In this document: piece after piece, positions 10,740 to 23,149 of the stretch | Layout: each line of letters begins with the position of its first letter | Position numbering within the stretch: the stretch's first letter is position 1 | Origin: Icerya purchasi | Lineage: Eukaryota; Arthropoda; Insecta; Hemiptera; Monophlebidae | Assembly (NCBI GenBank): GCA_039619475.1 | Contig: CM077116.1 | Span: 23,695,191 to 23,759,190, forward strand | Reading direction: 5' to 3' | Length of the DNA stretch: 64,000 nucleotides | Made by a program: the position numbers and the translations under genes | The notes under the pieces: generated by a model | What the model was told of the DNA's origin: nothing | Seen by the model: the letters and a program-made list of their open reading frames with translations, nothing else | The model's database searches: none

Positions 10740-11860
10740 AACTAAATCGTTCGACGTTAATCGCTTAAGACGTCTAACATCTTATGATGTGTCAAGCAAC
10801 TGGATCGCTTCAACATTCACATGTTGATGGAGCCGCTTTTTGTGCTTGATGGCAAAGTCACGAATGCCCTCGTCTACCTACTTCAGATTCAAATCTGCAT
10901 GCAGATCCTCGTTTCTTTGATACCATTCCACATTGGTAATTGCACGAGTGACTTTGTTCTGACTACGCTGAATGACCATTCAGTTAGCAGGTTTTGCACA
11001 TCCCCAAGTTGGATCTCATAGGTCCAGATAGGTTTGATAATTGACTGGTAAAGTAGTCGTTTACCGTAGAGGTCCAGTTGTGAATTTCTTCGTAACAGCC
11101 ACCGCATTTGACGAATTTTGAGTCGGATTTGTTCTGCTTCACGTAATGCTACTATGTTAGACGGGTATGGAGATGCAGTTCTAGATATTTAGCTGAATTC
11201 TTCTGCAGAATCTGCTGATTATTGATATAAACATTATATTGAGGATTAACTTTTTTTAGAGCGTATGTACCGTGAATGGACTTATGTTCGTTAAGTTTTA
11301 TTCTCCATTTCTTCGTCCATCTCGAAACCCGGTCTAAAGCGTTTTGCAGGTTACTATTCGCTTCAACTTATGAATCACTCACAAACAATATTGCAGTATC
11401 ATCAGCAAATATTGCTGTGGTGGTGTCACCTGTTATTGAAATATCAGCCCGATACAAATAAGCACAAAATAGATCCAAGGACGCTACCTTGTGGTACTCC
11501 AGCTTGTATAGAATTAATTGTTGACTTCGCCTCTCCGTATGCAACTTTGAATTTTCTGTCAGAAAGATATGACTCCAGCAGACGACAATAGTTGCCTGGA
11601 AATTGTTGACTAATTTTTGCGATTAACCATTCGCACCATACTCTGTTAAATGCCTGGGCAACATCTAAAAATACTGCTTAACAGTATTTGTTTTCTTCAA
11701 ATACTCTGTTAATTATTGATGTAACTCGATGAACTTGGTCAATGGTTGAATGCTGATTCCGCAAGTCGAACTGATGATCTGGAATAATTGTGAACGGTTT
11801 GAGACGCTTGAGAAATAATTTCTCAAACAGTTTTGATATAACCGGAAATAATTGATGGTG
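10740..11860 (-). mobile_element. Degraded Jockey-clade RT fragment, minus strand
   Basis: The minus strand from 11860 downward encodes, in shifting frames: PVISKLFEKLFLKRL and a DHQFDLRNQHSTIDQVHR block (about 11690-11850); motif B beginning AGVPQGSVLG (about 11505); a frame-shifted aspartate box near 11410; WTKKWRIKLNEHKS (about 11310); and the thumb stretch KRLLYQSIIKPIWTY (about 11030). These align in order with the RT of the full-length Jockey element at 52080-56504, residue for residue over long stretches, so this is an older relative of that family. Gag, endonuclease, 5' RT and 3' terminal parts are missing or unrecognisable. Several stops and frameshifts make it non-functional. Confidence 0.85.
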
Positions 11861-11984
11861 ATGATAAAAATATATGCACAAAATCGAACAGGTTTAACCT
11901 AAAAATTATCACGATTTCATATTTTAAAAAAGGGAACTTTCCTCACTAATAGTTTGCAGATCGAAACCACTATTCCTTCCTCAA

Positions 11985-12490
11985 CCGGAATAAAAATTAT
12001 AGTTTAAAAAACTAAAAACATATGCTTCATATGTAAGATGCGCTAAAAAACGTAAAATAATTTAAATTCTATTACAATACTAACCTAAGAGGAAGAGGTG
12101 GACATTAATAATTAATGTTAATTCATAATAAAATATAACTTATTTTACAATATTAACATAAGAGTGAAGAAGTGGACATTAATAATTAATTTTAATTCAA
12201 AATAAAGCATGGGGTGGTTTTATATCATTTGAATTTGTTGAGGGACTGAATGACTATTGATAAAACCCCACCCCATACTTTATTTTGAATTAAAATTAAT
12301 TATTAATGTCCACTTCTTCACTCTTATGTTAATATTGTAAAATAAGTTATATTTTATTATGAATTAACATTAATTATTAATGTGAACCTCTTCACTCTTA
12401 GAATTTAAATTAAATTAAGGTTTTTTAGCGCATCTTACATATAAAAAGTATCTGTTTTTAGTTTTTTAAACTATAATTTTATTTTTGATT
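11985..12490. repeat. Long imperfect inverted repeat (foldback), AT-rich
   Basis: The sequence from about 11985 to 12215 returns as its reverse complement at about 12258-12490. Paired blocks include TAGTTTAAAAAACTAAAAAC with GTTTTTAGTTTTTTAAACTA, TAAGATGCGCTAAAAAA with TTTTTTAGCGCATCTTA, and TGGACATTAATAATTAAT with ATTAATTATTAATGTCCA. The loop is about 40 bp, from TTTTATATCATTTG to ACTGAATGACTATTG. Each arm holds a tandem duplication: a unit with AGTGGACATTAATAATTAA occurs twice, about 60 bp apart. Such a structure fits a foldback or hairpin MITE. I cannot define a target duplication, so the outer limits are approximate. Confidence 0.85.
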
Positions 12491-12633
12491 TTTCAGTCTT
12501 AAGGGAAAATGTAACAGAAGGTTCATATTTGATTATAATAATTTTCTACGTTTAATCGAAACTATAATTAATTCCGTTACATTTGTAGTTCACCCTTTCC
12601 GTAAATTTAACAATACAATACAGCAGCAATCTA

Positions 12634-13193
12634 AATCCATTTTCACCCACTTCCCGCCGTCCGAATGATTTGAAATTTTTAGTAATTGTCAGAACCCATG
12701 CCACTGCAATATTATGCAGAAGAAAAAAGCACCTACCCTCACAAATAAATTTAAAAAATGTAAATATTTATAAACGGAATAATTTTTATTTCCCGCGAAA
12801 ACACGGCGGCTTGACTGAAGCATCCTCGATTTCTCATTATGTTTTCCGCCACGATGCGGCAGTTTGGAGAAAAAACCCGGCTGCAGACCCGTTGCTTTCG
12901 TCGAACCGCCACATTTTGGCGCAAAGTATAACGAGGCCGGTTACAGTCTTTTTCTCCAAGCTGCCGCATCGTGGCGGGAAACACAATGAGACACCGGCTG
13001 AGGATGCTTTTGTCAAGCCGCCTTGTTTTCGCGGGAAATAAAAATTATTCCATTTATAAATATTTACATTTTTTTATTTCATTTGTAGGTGTAGATGATT
13101 TTTTTCTGCGTAATATTGCATTGTCGTCGCATTCTGACAATTACTAAAAATTTCAAATCATTAGGACATCGGGAAGTGGGTGAAAAATGGATT
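12634..13193. repeat. 560-bp inverted-repeat element with GC-rich inner arms
   Basis: The outer ends AATCCAT (12634) and ATGGATT (13187-13193) pair, followed inward by TTTTCACCCACTTCCCG with CGGGAAGTGGGTGAAAAA. Further in, ATGATTTGAAATTTTTAGTA pairs with TACTAAAAATTTCAAATCAT. The inner arms are GC-rich: TTTCCCGCGAAAACA with TGTTTTCGCGGGAAA, and GCCACGATGCGGCAG with CTGCCGCATCGTGGC. The loop is about 40-50 bp near 12900-12945. The open frames on both strands here (12670-13041 plus, 12751-12984 minus) mirror each other because the sequence is palindromic and are not genes. It reads as a MITE or foldback transposon; the superfamily is unknown. Confidence 0.85.
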
Positions 13194-16100
13194 CAAAAAT
13201 TCCATTACAAACTGACGAAGTTAATATAAAGCATAATATAACCATGGAAAGCATATACGCTGATGAACTGATAATCAAATACGCAGTTATCTTATAACTT
13301 CGACTAATCTAATGAAAATTCACGCTAGCTGGAGATTCGTTAGCTAGAAAAATGCCTCCTCTTACGAGAAGAATAAATATCGACTAGAAATATAATTCCG
13401 GATTCACATCAGTGTGTCACTTTCGTTATTTTTGAATCCTTTGAGAAATTAATTTACTTACGTTGAACAAGGATTCTGCGAAAAATTTGAAAATCAATCT
13501 TGCATCTCCTATTCGGTTTCATTTATATTTATCACGGATTTACTTTACTCTGATTTTACTCAAGTTTTCACCGACGTACTTAAGTCTCACGCGCCTAATA
13601 GATTCGTTGGTCCTGCATTTATTAAAAACAATGCTATATTCAAATTCGAGTCTGAATCTCCAAAGTATACACTACTACCTTTTCGCTAAGATGAAGCTTA
13701 TGCGTTTAACTGAAATGTCCTCCGTTAAGACAGTTTAAGCGCGCTTTGGGTTCCTCAACGCAGCTGATTTTATGAAATTAAGAATCAAATTCTTTTAGAC
13801 ATCGTTAGGAGTAAGCAGTAGTTAATTTTTCTGGATGTCGAGCTATTATGAGGCCAAATATAATGAAGAAAGATTTATGGTGTGTGCTTCCCCGTCCATA
13901 AAGTTGACCAACTGGATAAAAATATTTAAAACGAGTAATAAAACCGATGGTTTACGTGTACATTGGGGGAAACCGGAAGATTAATGGTAGGAAAAAATTA
14001 ACGAAAATTACAAAAACACTGGCTTCCAATTAATGGTTTTGTACACGGATCCCGGTGATAACGACCCGATAAGAATTGCAGATATAAACGAGAAGAACGC
14101 TAATTTAATCTAAGCATTGACGGTTGAGAAATCTAAGAGTAAAAGCAAATAACACGTTTATCTGTGCTGTACGTATCACTCATAGGCCAACTGCAGCCAA
14201 ATCCGGTGGGGACACTAGACATAAAAGCTGCAAATGAGAATTTACCGCGAAGATACATATTTTTTGATTGTTATTTTTCTTTAAACATACGTGTACTCTT
14301 TTACCAAAAACTGCCTGCAATCGAATCAAAAAAAAAAAAAAAATCTACATCATTATATAAAATAAAAAATAAAATAGGAGTTCGAGCTTTTAGAGCTGGC
14401 AGTGAAATTGATAATCGAGCAACAGCATGATTTAATTATAAAAAAACGAGCGACGTTGTCAACGCTTAGCAATCATTATTTTTCTCAAAATACTGAAAAT
14501 GTGGAGCTCCGCAATCCCACCAAATATTATACACGTATTCAGTTACCGGCACTCCTCGATATAAAACATTTCCCCTATTTTAGATAAAATGAGTCACACA
14601 GCAAACATTTGTACTTTAAACATATACAATATTGAGCACGCAGTCAAATGGCGTAGCACGACACAGAAAGTACATATAATAAAAACGTGAAAAAAATAAA
14701 GCAATACCCCCCCCCTCTTAAATAACAAAAAAAGTATTTCGTAAACAAATTCTATCACTCAAAACGTGTAAAACGATTAGAAAGACCTAGAAACGTTTTT
14801 ATTTGTGTTTTTAATTTCATCGGTAAATGCAGATTTTTAAATATATCAGTAGACAAAATATTTTTGTCGTATCTCTGGCATCGAAGCGGTGATTTAAACG
14901 CGCATTTAAATCGCAAATCAATCTACTCCGTAAAATCAGTAAAAAATGCACATAGTATACCTCGATGACACAAATTCATGCAAATCATCATATACGAAAT
15001 ATCTTCAGCAAAATATAATTAAGAAATTACGCTTCCTGCGGACGCGGAATAACTCTTACTATCAATATACAGCAGCCGCATACATTTCAATCAACAAATA
15101 CTTTCGGTAATCATTGAACTCGATACATCGTAACAGCCTTTGTTAGTCTGGTGTACAACTTTTTGTTCTTCACCTTCAAGCAACATTCTTTTCAGTATAA
15201 CGGGCATCCGATATTGGTGCATTTTAATTTATTAAAATAATTATCCGTAATTATAGATAATTATTCGGTATCACTTTGCGAAAAAACGATAGTGTTTCGG
15301 CGGCGATGATTTGCATTTATTCATTTTTTTATGCGAAATTATTTTAAAAATTAAAAAAAGTTTACAGAAATTATTGAAAATTTTCGATCAAATGAAAACT
15401 AATTTTTGAAGAAAAGTACCGAAAGAAATATATTATAGAGTTGGCCATTCGATCGCGGTAATCAGCTGTTTATTTTTATTTTACTATTATTTTATTTATT
15501 TTTTTTCTCCGCTAATACGAACGAGGTTAGCATTTCATCGCGTATTTTAAATAGCACAAAGATTAGCAATAGGAGGAAATCTGTAAAAACGGGCGGGTGT
15601 GTCTTGATCTTATCATATCGGTAATTTCGTCCGTCGCGCGCGTTTGATACAGCTAATTAAGATAAATGACCTCTATCCGAACAAACAACATAACAAGCGT
15701 TGAATAAATGCGTGCAAAACAGAAACACGAAATTTATAAAAACCGCATTCCCTAGTACGATAATTAATTTAATTAATTACTCGTACGTCATATTTTTAAT
15801 TCAATTTAACTTTTTAAATATTTAATATTGTATATTAATTTTCAATATTTTACCAATCGATATTTCACATTCGTCGCAATTTTACTTTCGCTAGTACAAA
15901 TTAACGTGCAAATTTATAAACCACTCTATGTTAGTTCGACCTGCATAGCGATTTTTTTTTTTTTGTCTGCTTTAAATAAACGGATCTGTAAAAAACTTAT
16001 TTAACAATGAAAAACGAATGAATTGCAACTATACCGTCGACCACAACACTGATTTATTTAATAACTCGCATATAATCATTTAACTTTTAACTTTAAAATA

Positions 16101-17994
16101 ATGTTTGCGAAACATTGCTGCGCAAGAACAACTAATAATAATAATGAAAAATGTCAAAGTTTGATTTTCAATGATTAATCAATATCTGTTTTATTGTTTT
16201 ATGTTGTAATGAATGAGTTACTTTCAAGTTCAATATTAATGATGCACCAAGTTCGAAAATATTTTATTTACTATTTCATGTTTTTAAGGGGAAAAAAACA
16301 AAAAAGAAAGATATTTGTAAGAGTCATTCGCGCATAAATAGTGCCGTTATTAAAATAATTCATTTTGCAAATAATAAAAGCTTTAACAATAACGATAATT
16401 ACCAAACCGTTTATAATTTCGGTATAATTTTTAGTCATGTAAATATCGAAATTAATTTTGCTTTGGGAAATCAAGAAAAATTTTTATAATTTCCAACATC
16501 AAGCAAAAAAATAAATACATATTATTTTTAATTACGTTATTCAACATTTAATTACGGTTATTTCTATTTAATATTTAATAATTAACCAATAAAAACTATT
16601 AGTAATTACGAATACGAGAAATAGAATTATTAAGAATATTGCGCATTTTTTATGAGAAATTGCCTGCAATATATCATTAAATAAATTCTTAGACGATTGT
16701 CTCGGTAATAATAAGAGTGCAAATTTCTCGCGAATTTAAAAATGTAACAAAATTTTCATCCCAATTTTTTTCCCCCGCCCATCTTTTCGCAAATATTCTT
16801 TCGTAATTGCAGTCCGATATTTTTTTATATTAATTTGAGTCCTTAAAGTTACCATTACAATATTTCTAGAAAAATTTTTATGTTTAACATTACAGCTCTG
16901 CCAAATTCGGTCAACACCGAAAGGTGTCATGCACGATTTTTTACGTTCGCCGCTTAAATTACCTTCGAGGAAAATATGCGGCTAAACTCCGTAATTACAT
17001 TTTCACCACCTCTTCACAGTCTCACCATGGTCATAGTTATGTAGAAACGACTTAAAACCTGATAGTGCGCCCTTTCGATACTTGCAATAAGATACGTAAA
17101 TTTTACGCAACTGCTAACACATCGTATAAATGAAAATCGTCAAGTGATTCGTCGGGCTATGAATATATAACTTCAACAATAAACGACCCCACCTACTAAT
17201 AGAACTTCTTATTTTGGCTATCGTGTCCAAGAAATAAAATAGACTTACACATACCATTTTATCCGCGACACGCCCAGCATGATTTACTTTCAACATCTCT
17301 TTTACTATGTTCCCGACAAAAACAAATTATCTCGATAGCGTCGCAATGCCAGAATTAACGCTTAATTCAAAAATTTTCGCAAAACAGGAAACACGACGCA
17401 AATATTCTTTGGATTTTACCGAAACATCTCTTTTTTCATATTTCGCAGCTAACGTAATAAGGAATTGATTCATTTATTTTTCAAGGTCGTGAAAGGAGGA
17501 AAAAATAAATTTATATTCTTACGCGTTTCATGGTAAACTGATAATATTTTAAGTCAATCTCGTTTGTTATATTACTAAAAACTTATCTAAGGGAACCACA
17601 TTTTTTCACGCTTTTCTCAATGACTATTCAGTTTGAGTTCGCCAATTTTCATTGGTCTGACCCCGGTACACCTTCGAATAAGCAAAAAATTATTTAAAAA
17701 AAAACAACATACGCGACGACCATATAACCTTCTTTTTAAAGTAGGTAAAAGGAGATTTTATATTTGTCGTGCATGTTGTTTCTTTTTCCTGTTTTGTTAA
17801 ATCTGTAAAACAAATAGTTGATAGTGGTGCGCAAGTTCCAAATTTCGTCACTCTTCACTGCAAACTTCCTCCTTCGGAAAACATGCCTACAAGGATAGTT
17901 ATCTAAGAGACGTAGTAACTCATAGATCGGCGCCAAACGTAACTCACTGCGTCACCGAGAAAATCAATAGTCATCCTAACTCTTTGATCATTTA
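13194..17994. other. No recognisable gene, 4.8 kb
   Basis: AT-rich sequence with homopolymer tracts (A at 14327-14341, C near 14707-14716, T near 15953-15964). Short frames such as 13463-13738 and 14164-14430 have no motif and no homology to other parts of the window. I saw no splice-flanked exon-like frame that I would defend. Confidence 0.5.
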
Positions 17995-18890
17995 TATTGC
18001 AAAAGCAGACACACATATTTGCTGCAACCGCTTGCGCTTATGATATCGCTGGTGAAATCATTTCATTTCGTTTAAACGATTATTGCTCGGTACAGGAAGC
18101 AGAATTGTACGTCATATGCAGTAGCCTTAAGGCTTATTTACAGGCAGGATTATTTAGGGATAGAAGCGTTCAATGTGACTGGTTCATTGGCATCTCTAAT
18201 TTTGATTTCCTCACAGAACAACATGGATATCTTGACCCTGAAGGTTAATTATGCATTGAAATTGCTCCATCAAGCAAGAAATCAGGTAACGCATTTACGG
18301 GTGCCGAGTCATGCGGGAATTCAAGGAAACGAGCGAGTCGACTTGGCATCCAAGTCTGCACTGCGCACATCAATGTCGTTATCAGTCCCACCAATCTGCA
18401 AAATGAAGGGTTGTTTCTACGAGCACATGGTGGCCGAATGGACTAGCCAGTTGCAAAGGAAACCATCCTTTATGAAAAATATAAAATCTACAGCCGATCC
18501 ATGGTGTTTCCTCCTCTTCAGCGTGTGCGTCGGGAATCTGCTGCTTTGAATCGGTTGCGGGTTGGACATACGGCGATCTCACATAACTATGTACTTAAAG
18601 CTACTCTTTCTCCCCCCCCCACATGCCCTTTCTGTTCCGGGCCTTCCTACCCTTCTGTGGAACACGTGTTGCAAAAATGTGTGGCGTTCGCCCGTTCCGC
18701 GTTTGCTGACCTTACACTTTCAACTATCCTCTCAAATGACCCAACGCGTGTACAAATTCTTCTTGGGTTTCTTAGAGCTAGCAATCTACTAGGTAGGATA
18801 TGAAGTAGCCTCCTCACCTTGACCCATTTGCTGTAATGACTATTGCAGTTAAAAACGATATATGAACGACATCCAAAAAAAAAAAAAAAA
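17995..18890 (+). mobile_element. 5'-truncated RNase H / zinc-finger 3' part of a non-LTR retrotransposon
   Basis: Three overlapping frames give one broken protein. The first is an RNase H start with VQEAELYVICSSLKAYL, carrying the conserved glutamate (18090-18140). The second has the RNase H end LRVPSHAGIQGNERVDLAS, carrying the conserved His and Asp (18295-18350). The third is a C-terminal domain with AALNRLRVGHTAISHNYVLK (18540-18600) and a CPFC...HVLQKC zinc-finger-like pattern (18630-18680). The 3' end is a 16-nt A tract at 18875-18890. RNase H would remove the RNA template during element copying. The sequence differs from the I-like family at 33-34 kb, so this is a second RNase-H-bearing family. 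RT and endonuclease are absent and frameshifts inactivate the copy. Confidence 0.8.
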
Positions 18891-19122
18891 TCTAACTTCT
18901 TACCATTGGCGCCGATTTTAATGATTTCCCTTGTTTATTAGAAGGCGGAGAGCGTTCAATAGTGATCTTATATGTCGTTGAAAGCAGACACTCAATAGTC
19001 ATGGAATAACGTGAAAAAGAAAGAAAGGTCTCTTTTGAGAAATTTTTATTATCAATGTTATTTACCAGGAAAAAATGTATATCGGAAAGAAAACTAAATT
19101 AACCGAACGAAAAACTTAAAAT

Positions 19123-19493
19123 ATTCTAATAAATATTCACAAATTATATAAATAAACACACAAGTCTATATTAAATTTACAATAATTTTAAACGAATTTG
19201 CCCGACATGTAATGCTCCATAATCATAGGTACGAGTACAGTATTATATGTTAAAATTAAAATTAAAACAAAACAAATAACGAACAGAAAGGCAGGCAAAT
19301 ATCGATTATGTCTTACGGTTCACACAGTAGATAGTTTTAGTTTTAATTTTAACTTTAACACATAATACTGTAGCCATGATTGCATTGTTCTCCGAAACAT
19401 GCCCGGAAAATTCTTTTAAAGTTATTGTGAATTTATTATAGTAAAATAACTTCTGTATTTATGTATAAAATTTTCATGAATATTTATTAGAAT
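19123..19493. repeat. 371-bp inverted-repeat element
   Basis: Outer ends ATTCTAATAAATATTCA (19123-19139) and TGAATATTTATTAGAAT (19477-19493) are perfect reverse complements over 17 bp. Pairing continues with interruptions through the arms, for example TAAAATTAAAATTAAAAC with GTTTTAGTTTTAATTTTA, and GTACAGTATTATATGTTAAA with TTTAACACATAATACTGTA. The loop is about 60 bp, around AGGCAGGCAAATATCG. Arms have diverged by many substitutions, so the copy is old. No transposase frame is present, which fits a MITE. Confidence 0.8.
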
Positions 19494-20581
19494 TAACCAG
19501 AAGATATTTAGAAATAACGTTAATACTTGAAATATTATTTATGTTAATTTATATACTAATGTAGCTTTGAATAAAGAAAATTGGATTCCCTTTAGTTCCA
19601 TTTACAAGCTCATCACTGACGGAAATATTCCACCTTCACATAACTACGCATAACTTTTGACTATGTCGACTGAGACCAATGGTATGCTTTATTATTAGAA
19701 ATTACGGACCAGACACTGGTAGTTCCATATAAGCAACACGATAAGTTTCAGAAGTCATCAGATAACGAGAAAAAAGAGGAATCTCCTTAGGGAAATAGTT
19801 TTTATTATTTATATTAATACATCAAACGCGACAGAGATTTAAAATATTATCAATGTTTTATTTACTACGAAAATGTAGATTCATTATACATTTACTCGCC
19901 CGCGTAGAAATACAGATAAATTCTGTTTATTCTAGCATAACTTTTCACCTCATTTATATCGGAATGAACATTTCTTAATGGAAGTTGACTGCGTCATTCT
20001 TCTATTGAAAAAAGCTTCAAGGGTGGTCCAGTCTGTCCTTCAGTAGAAGCTCTTTCTTCTTATTTAATAATTTAAAAGGATCAAAATCAAGCAAAACAAT
20101 ATCCTGTATTTTTTTTATCCAACCGGTAAAATAGTACTTCGAATTTCGTGCGCAGTTTCAGTTCGGGAATGAGTGGAATTTACGACGTCAAAACTTTTTG
20201 TTGCTTAAAAAGTTCGTATACAAATGCTACTGATGGAATTTTTACTTGTCATCATTCGTAATACCAATTTTTAATGAAAAAACGTACCAACCTCAAATTT
20301 GCAATAAGAATTACAAAATAATTATTTCATAAAATATGATATTTTCAATACAATATATTTCGAAATATTTTTGTTTTTTTAGAAACATCAAATTTTTGGA
20401 GGTGGCACCAAATTCAAATTGCAATAATAAACGGGAATCATTCAATACGTATGATGATTACATTATAAATAAATATTTGTCGGATATTCTTAGTTAATAA
20501 ACCAGAATATGTTGCAATATTTTGAAGGCAAAAGAGTAGTTAGCATATTAAATAGGAAATAGTATAATTTATTTTACGCAT
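19494..20581. other. No recognisable gene
   Basis: AT-rich sequence without long frames or recognisable repeats. Confidence 0.5.
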
Positions 20582-20584
20582 GTG

Positions 20585-20672
<88 letters not shown>
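20582..20672. repeat. Compound (TA)n(CA)n(TA)n microsatellite
   Basis: A short TA run is followed by about 19 CA units and then about 21 TA units. Confidence 0.97.
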
Positions 20673-20677
<5 letters not shown>

Positions 20678-22836
20678 TACTATAAAAAACTGATTGGATG
20701 TCGACATGCATTAAAATGAATGATGTGCATTTAAAAATTGTATTTCTTATACTCGCGCAGCTCCATTAGAAGATATCTATACATTCATTATTTGACTTCG
20801 GCGCACATTGACAGAGTGATCACTACCAGCCTCAATGACAGTTAGGTGAAAACGATAGAAAATGCTGTAAGAGAACCAAATATGGCGAAAATTTCAGACT
20901 TACAAGCATTTTTGTCAGTGATTGATGATTCTGTGAAATGCTATATTCTGTTTTTCGTTTTTCTTTATTATTACGTATTAGTCATAGATTGGCGACTGGG
21001 ATCGGGTTACAACTTGTAAGCAGAAAAAATTACATTCCGTCGAAAAAAACTCCATTGTAAGAAATTTCAGCTGCGAGAATATTCGTCCTGAAGGAAAAGG
21101 AGGATACAAAATTTGCAAGAAATATTTCCTTACCAAACAGCCTTTGTAAAAAGAGACATTCCCCCTCGCATCTCCTAAAAAAACATCGTAACAACGTAAA
21201 ATGTGCGACGAGCAATTGACGTGTACTTTTTAACTCCCCAAAAGGAAAATTATTCTAATCGTCCCAAAAATCGAAATTGAAAAGTTTATGACATATTTAT
21301 AAGTACGAGGAATTCAAAAAAACACTATTCTCTCATACACACACATATGTTTGTGTTTGCGAGCATGTGCATATGCGTGAAGGAGATGTATGTGCTGGAG
21401 GCAGAAGGGTTATAACAAATAGTACTATATTTACTTCGTCATTGCGTATTTATGTAAAATGGTAACCATTGAAATATAAAAAAATTTGGTCTAGGCGTTC
21501 TTTAGAAATTTCAGAAAATACTAATAAAGTAATTTATCCAGAAGCAGTAGCAGCCGTTTCTCCGATGATTAGTATATTCTTGTTCGAAACATTCTAATAT
21601 GAATTATTCTACGTGGTTTTTACCAGGTAACTTTAACAATCACGAACATTGTATTTAACTCAATAATACTGATTCCCTACAGAGAGAATATTTTTAGAAT
21701 GATAAAGTTATTTAGTAAGAACCGTTCGAAAGAGAGAAGAAAAAAACATTTAAAACGATGTAAGAGTAAATATTTACTTCGAATCTGCGTGCACATAAAG
21801 CACATGTTAGTGGAAAACAAAAATAGAAAATTGTTTGATGAGTTAGACCACAAGTTGATTATATTTCAGAGATTATACGCAATTTTAGCTTTTTTAATTG
21901 GACTCTGAGTTGGTTGAATTACAAGCACGTTTGGTGGAAATTCTCCGTAAGGAATTATGAAATATGGTCGACAAGACTTCGCTTGAATGGCATACTAATA
22001 GAAGCGGCGAGCTAAAAACTGAAAAGATATTTCGTAAAAAATGAAACCGAAAGAAAATAAACGTAAATTAAGAGAGTGCACGAAGGAAAGAAAAAAGGAA
22101 CGGTCAAAAGAAAGAAATATAGAAATGGCAGAGAGACTAGGATTACCGAAGAATGCAGGACTATGGATGTAAGGGGTAAAATATAGACAGTGCCAACTAG
22201 CGAATGGTCTGTTAAATATAATGTAACAAGTTTTAAACCTGGTACAAAAACATATCAGGTACGGTAAACTGTTCAAAATTTTAATTGTTACAGCACACTG
22301 TTCCAGTTACGTTTTCTGTTCTGAGTAGATTTCAATTTTCAATACTGATGTACATCTATAACTGGAAATATCCGATTACAGCTCAACTACCACAATATTA
22401 GTTTACATTAGTTTCTTTTTTAAAATGCTGCTTTTTCGTGTCGTCCTATTTAGGCATAATCTTATTTCTACAAACAGTCCGTAAGTAATATATCAAGTAC
22501 TATATCTCGTTTAGAACTGAAAGCGTCGTACACCTTACAGAAAAATAAAGATATAGTGTGCTAATGAAGGTCTCGATATAGGTAATTCGGAAGTAATCAT
22601 GAAAAAGGTTCGAAATAAAGACACGAAATTTACGAATTATACTGAATAATGGTCGTACACAGAAAGTTGTACAATGATCCTCTTGATCTTTGATTGGAAT
22701 CTGAAGAAATCATTGTTATGCCAGTAGGTTGCCAAAAGTTCACGGCTATTCGCTCAGACACCTATCGTTTGCGCGATAAATAGCCCTGCCTATTTCTTAG
22801 AAGGTTATTACTAATAAACAATTAAAACACTTTATA
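20673..22836. other. No recognisable gene
   Basis: AT-rich sequence. The frames at 21699-21908 and 21995-22276 (minus) lack family motifs; the first is merely lysine/arginine-rich. Confidence 0.5.
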
Positions 22837-22995
22837 GGCCGCGGACCATCACACATACAAAATTCTAGATATTTTGTAGATTATTTAAAAAAATTTAAAA
22901 TAGATGAAGATGATTTAATAAGTTCCGACGTCGTCAACAACATACCTGTAGCTGATGCAGTTCTAGCTGTTAAAAACAAAAAGGGTTTGGTGACG
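22837..22995 (+). pseudogene. Penelope-like element RT fragment
   Basis: One open frame of about 53 codons reads SHIQNSRYFVDYLKKFKI, then DEDDLISSDVV, then NNIPVADAVLAVKNKK. This resembles the Penelope-like RT region in which a 'nS..FV..LK..k..pdDLLvSfDVVsLFT.vPv.eal' pattern leads into catalytic motif A. Here the residues between DVV and the IPV block appear deleted, removing the LFT part. The frame stops at 23017-23019. The match is short but ordered. A CTGATGATG-hairpin-CGAAA motif lies about 90 bp downstream, as expected near Penelope termini. Clearly a dead fragment. Confidence 0.6.
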
Positions 22996-23082
22996 ATTTT
23001 ATTTTTTAGGTTAATTTAGTTGCAAAAAAGTTAATGATTTTGTATAAAAAAACAAAAGACAAAAAACGAATTAGTTGTTTCT

Positions 23083-23128
23083 CTGATGATGAACGGTATT
23101 ATAACCTTCTTTAAGGTTTAATACGAAA
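23083..23128 (+). other. Hammerhead-ribozyme-like CTGATGA...GAAA hairpin
   Basis: CTGATGA (23083-23089) and GAAA (23125-23128) are the two core boxes of hammerhead ribozymes. Between them, GTATTATAACCTT and AAGGTTTAATAC can form a 12-bp stem with one bulge and a CTTT loop. Six unpaired bases separate CTGATGA from the stem, which is not canonical, and I could not assign stems I and III. Penelope-like elements are known to carry hammerhead motifs, and a Penelope-like RT fragment lies just upstream. It is probably a degenerate relic. Confidence 0.35.
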
Positions 23129-23149
23129 TGTTTTGACGTGATTTTTTTT

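Noticed and set aside
12670..13041. 123-codon frame and a mirrored minus-strand frame
   Set aside because: They fall in the arms of a palindrome and have no recognisable domain.
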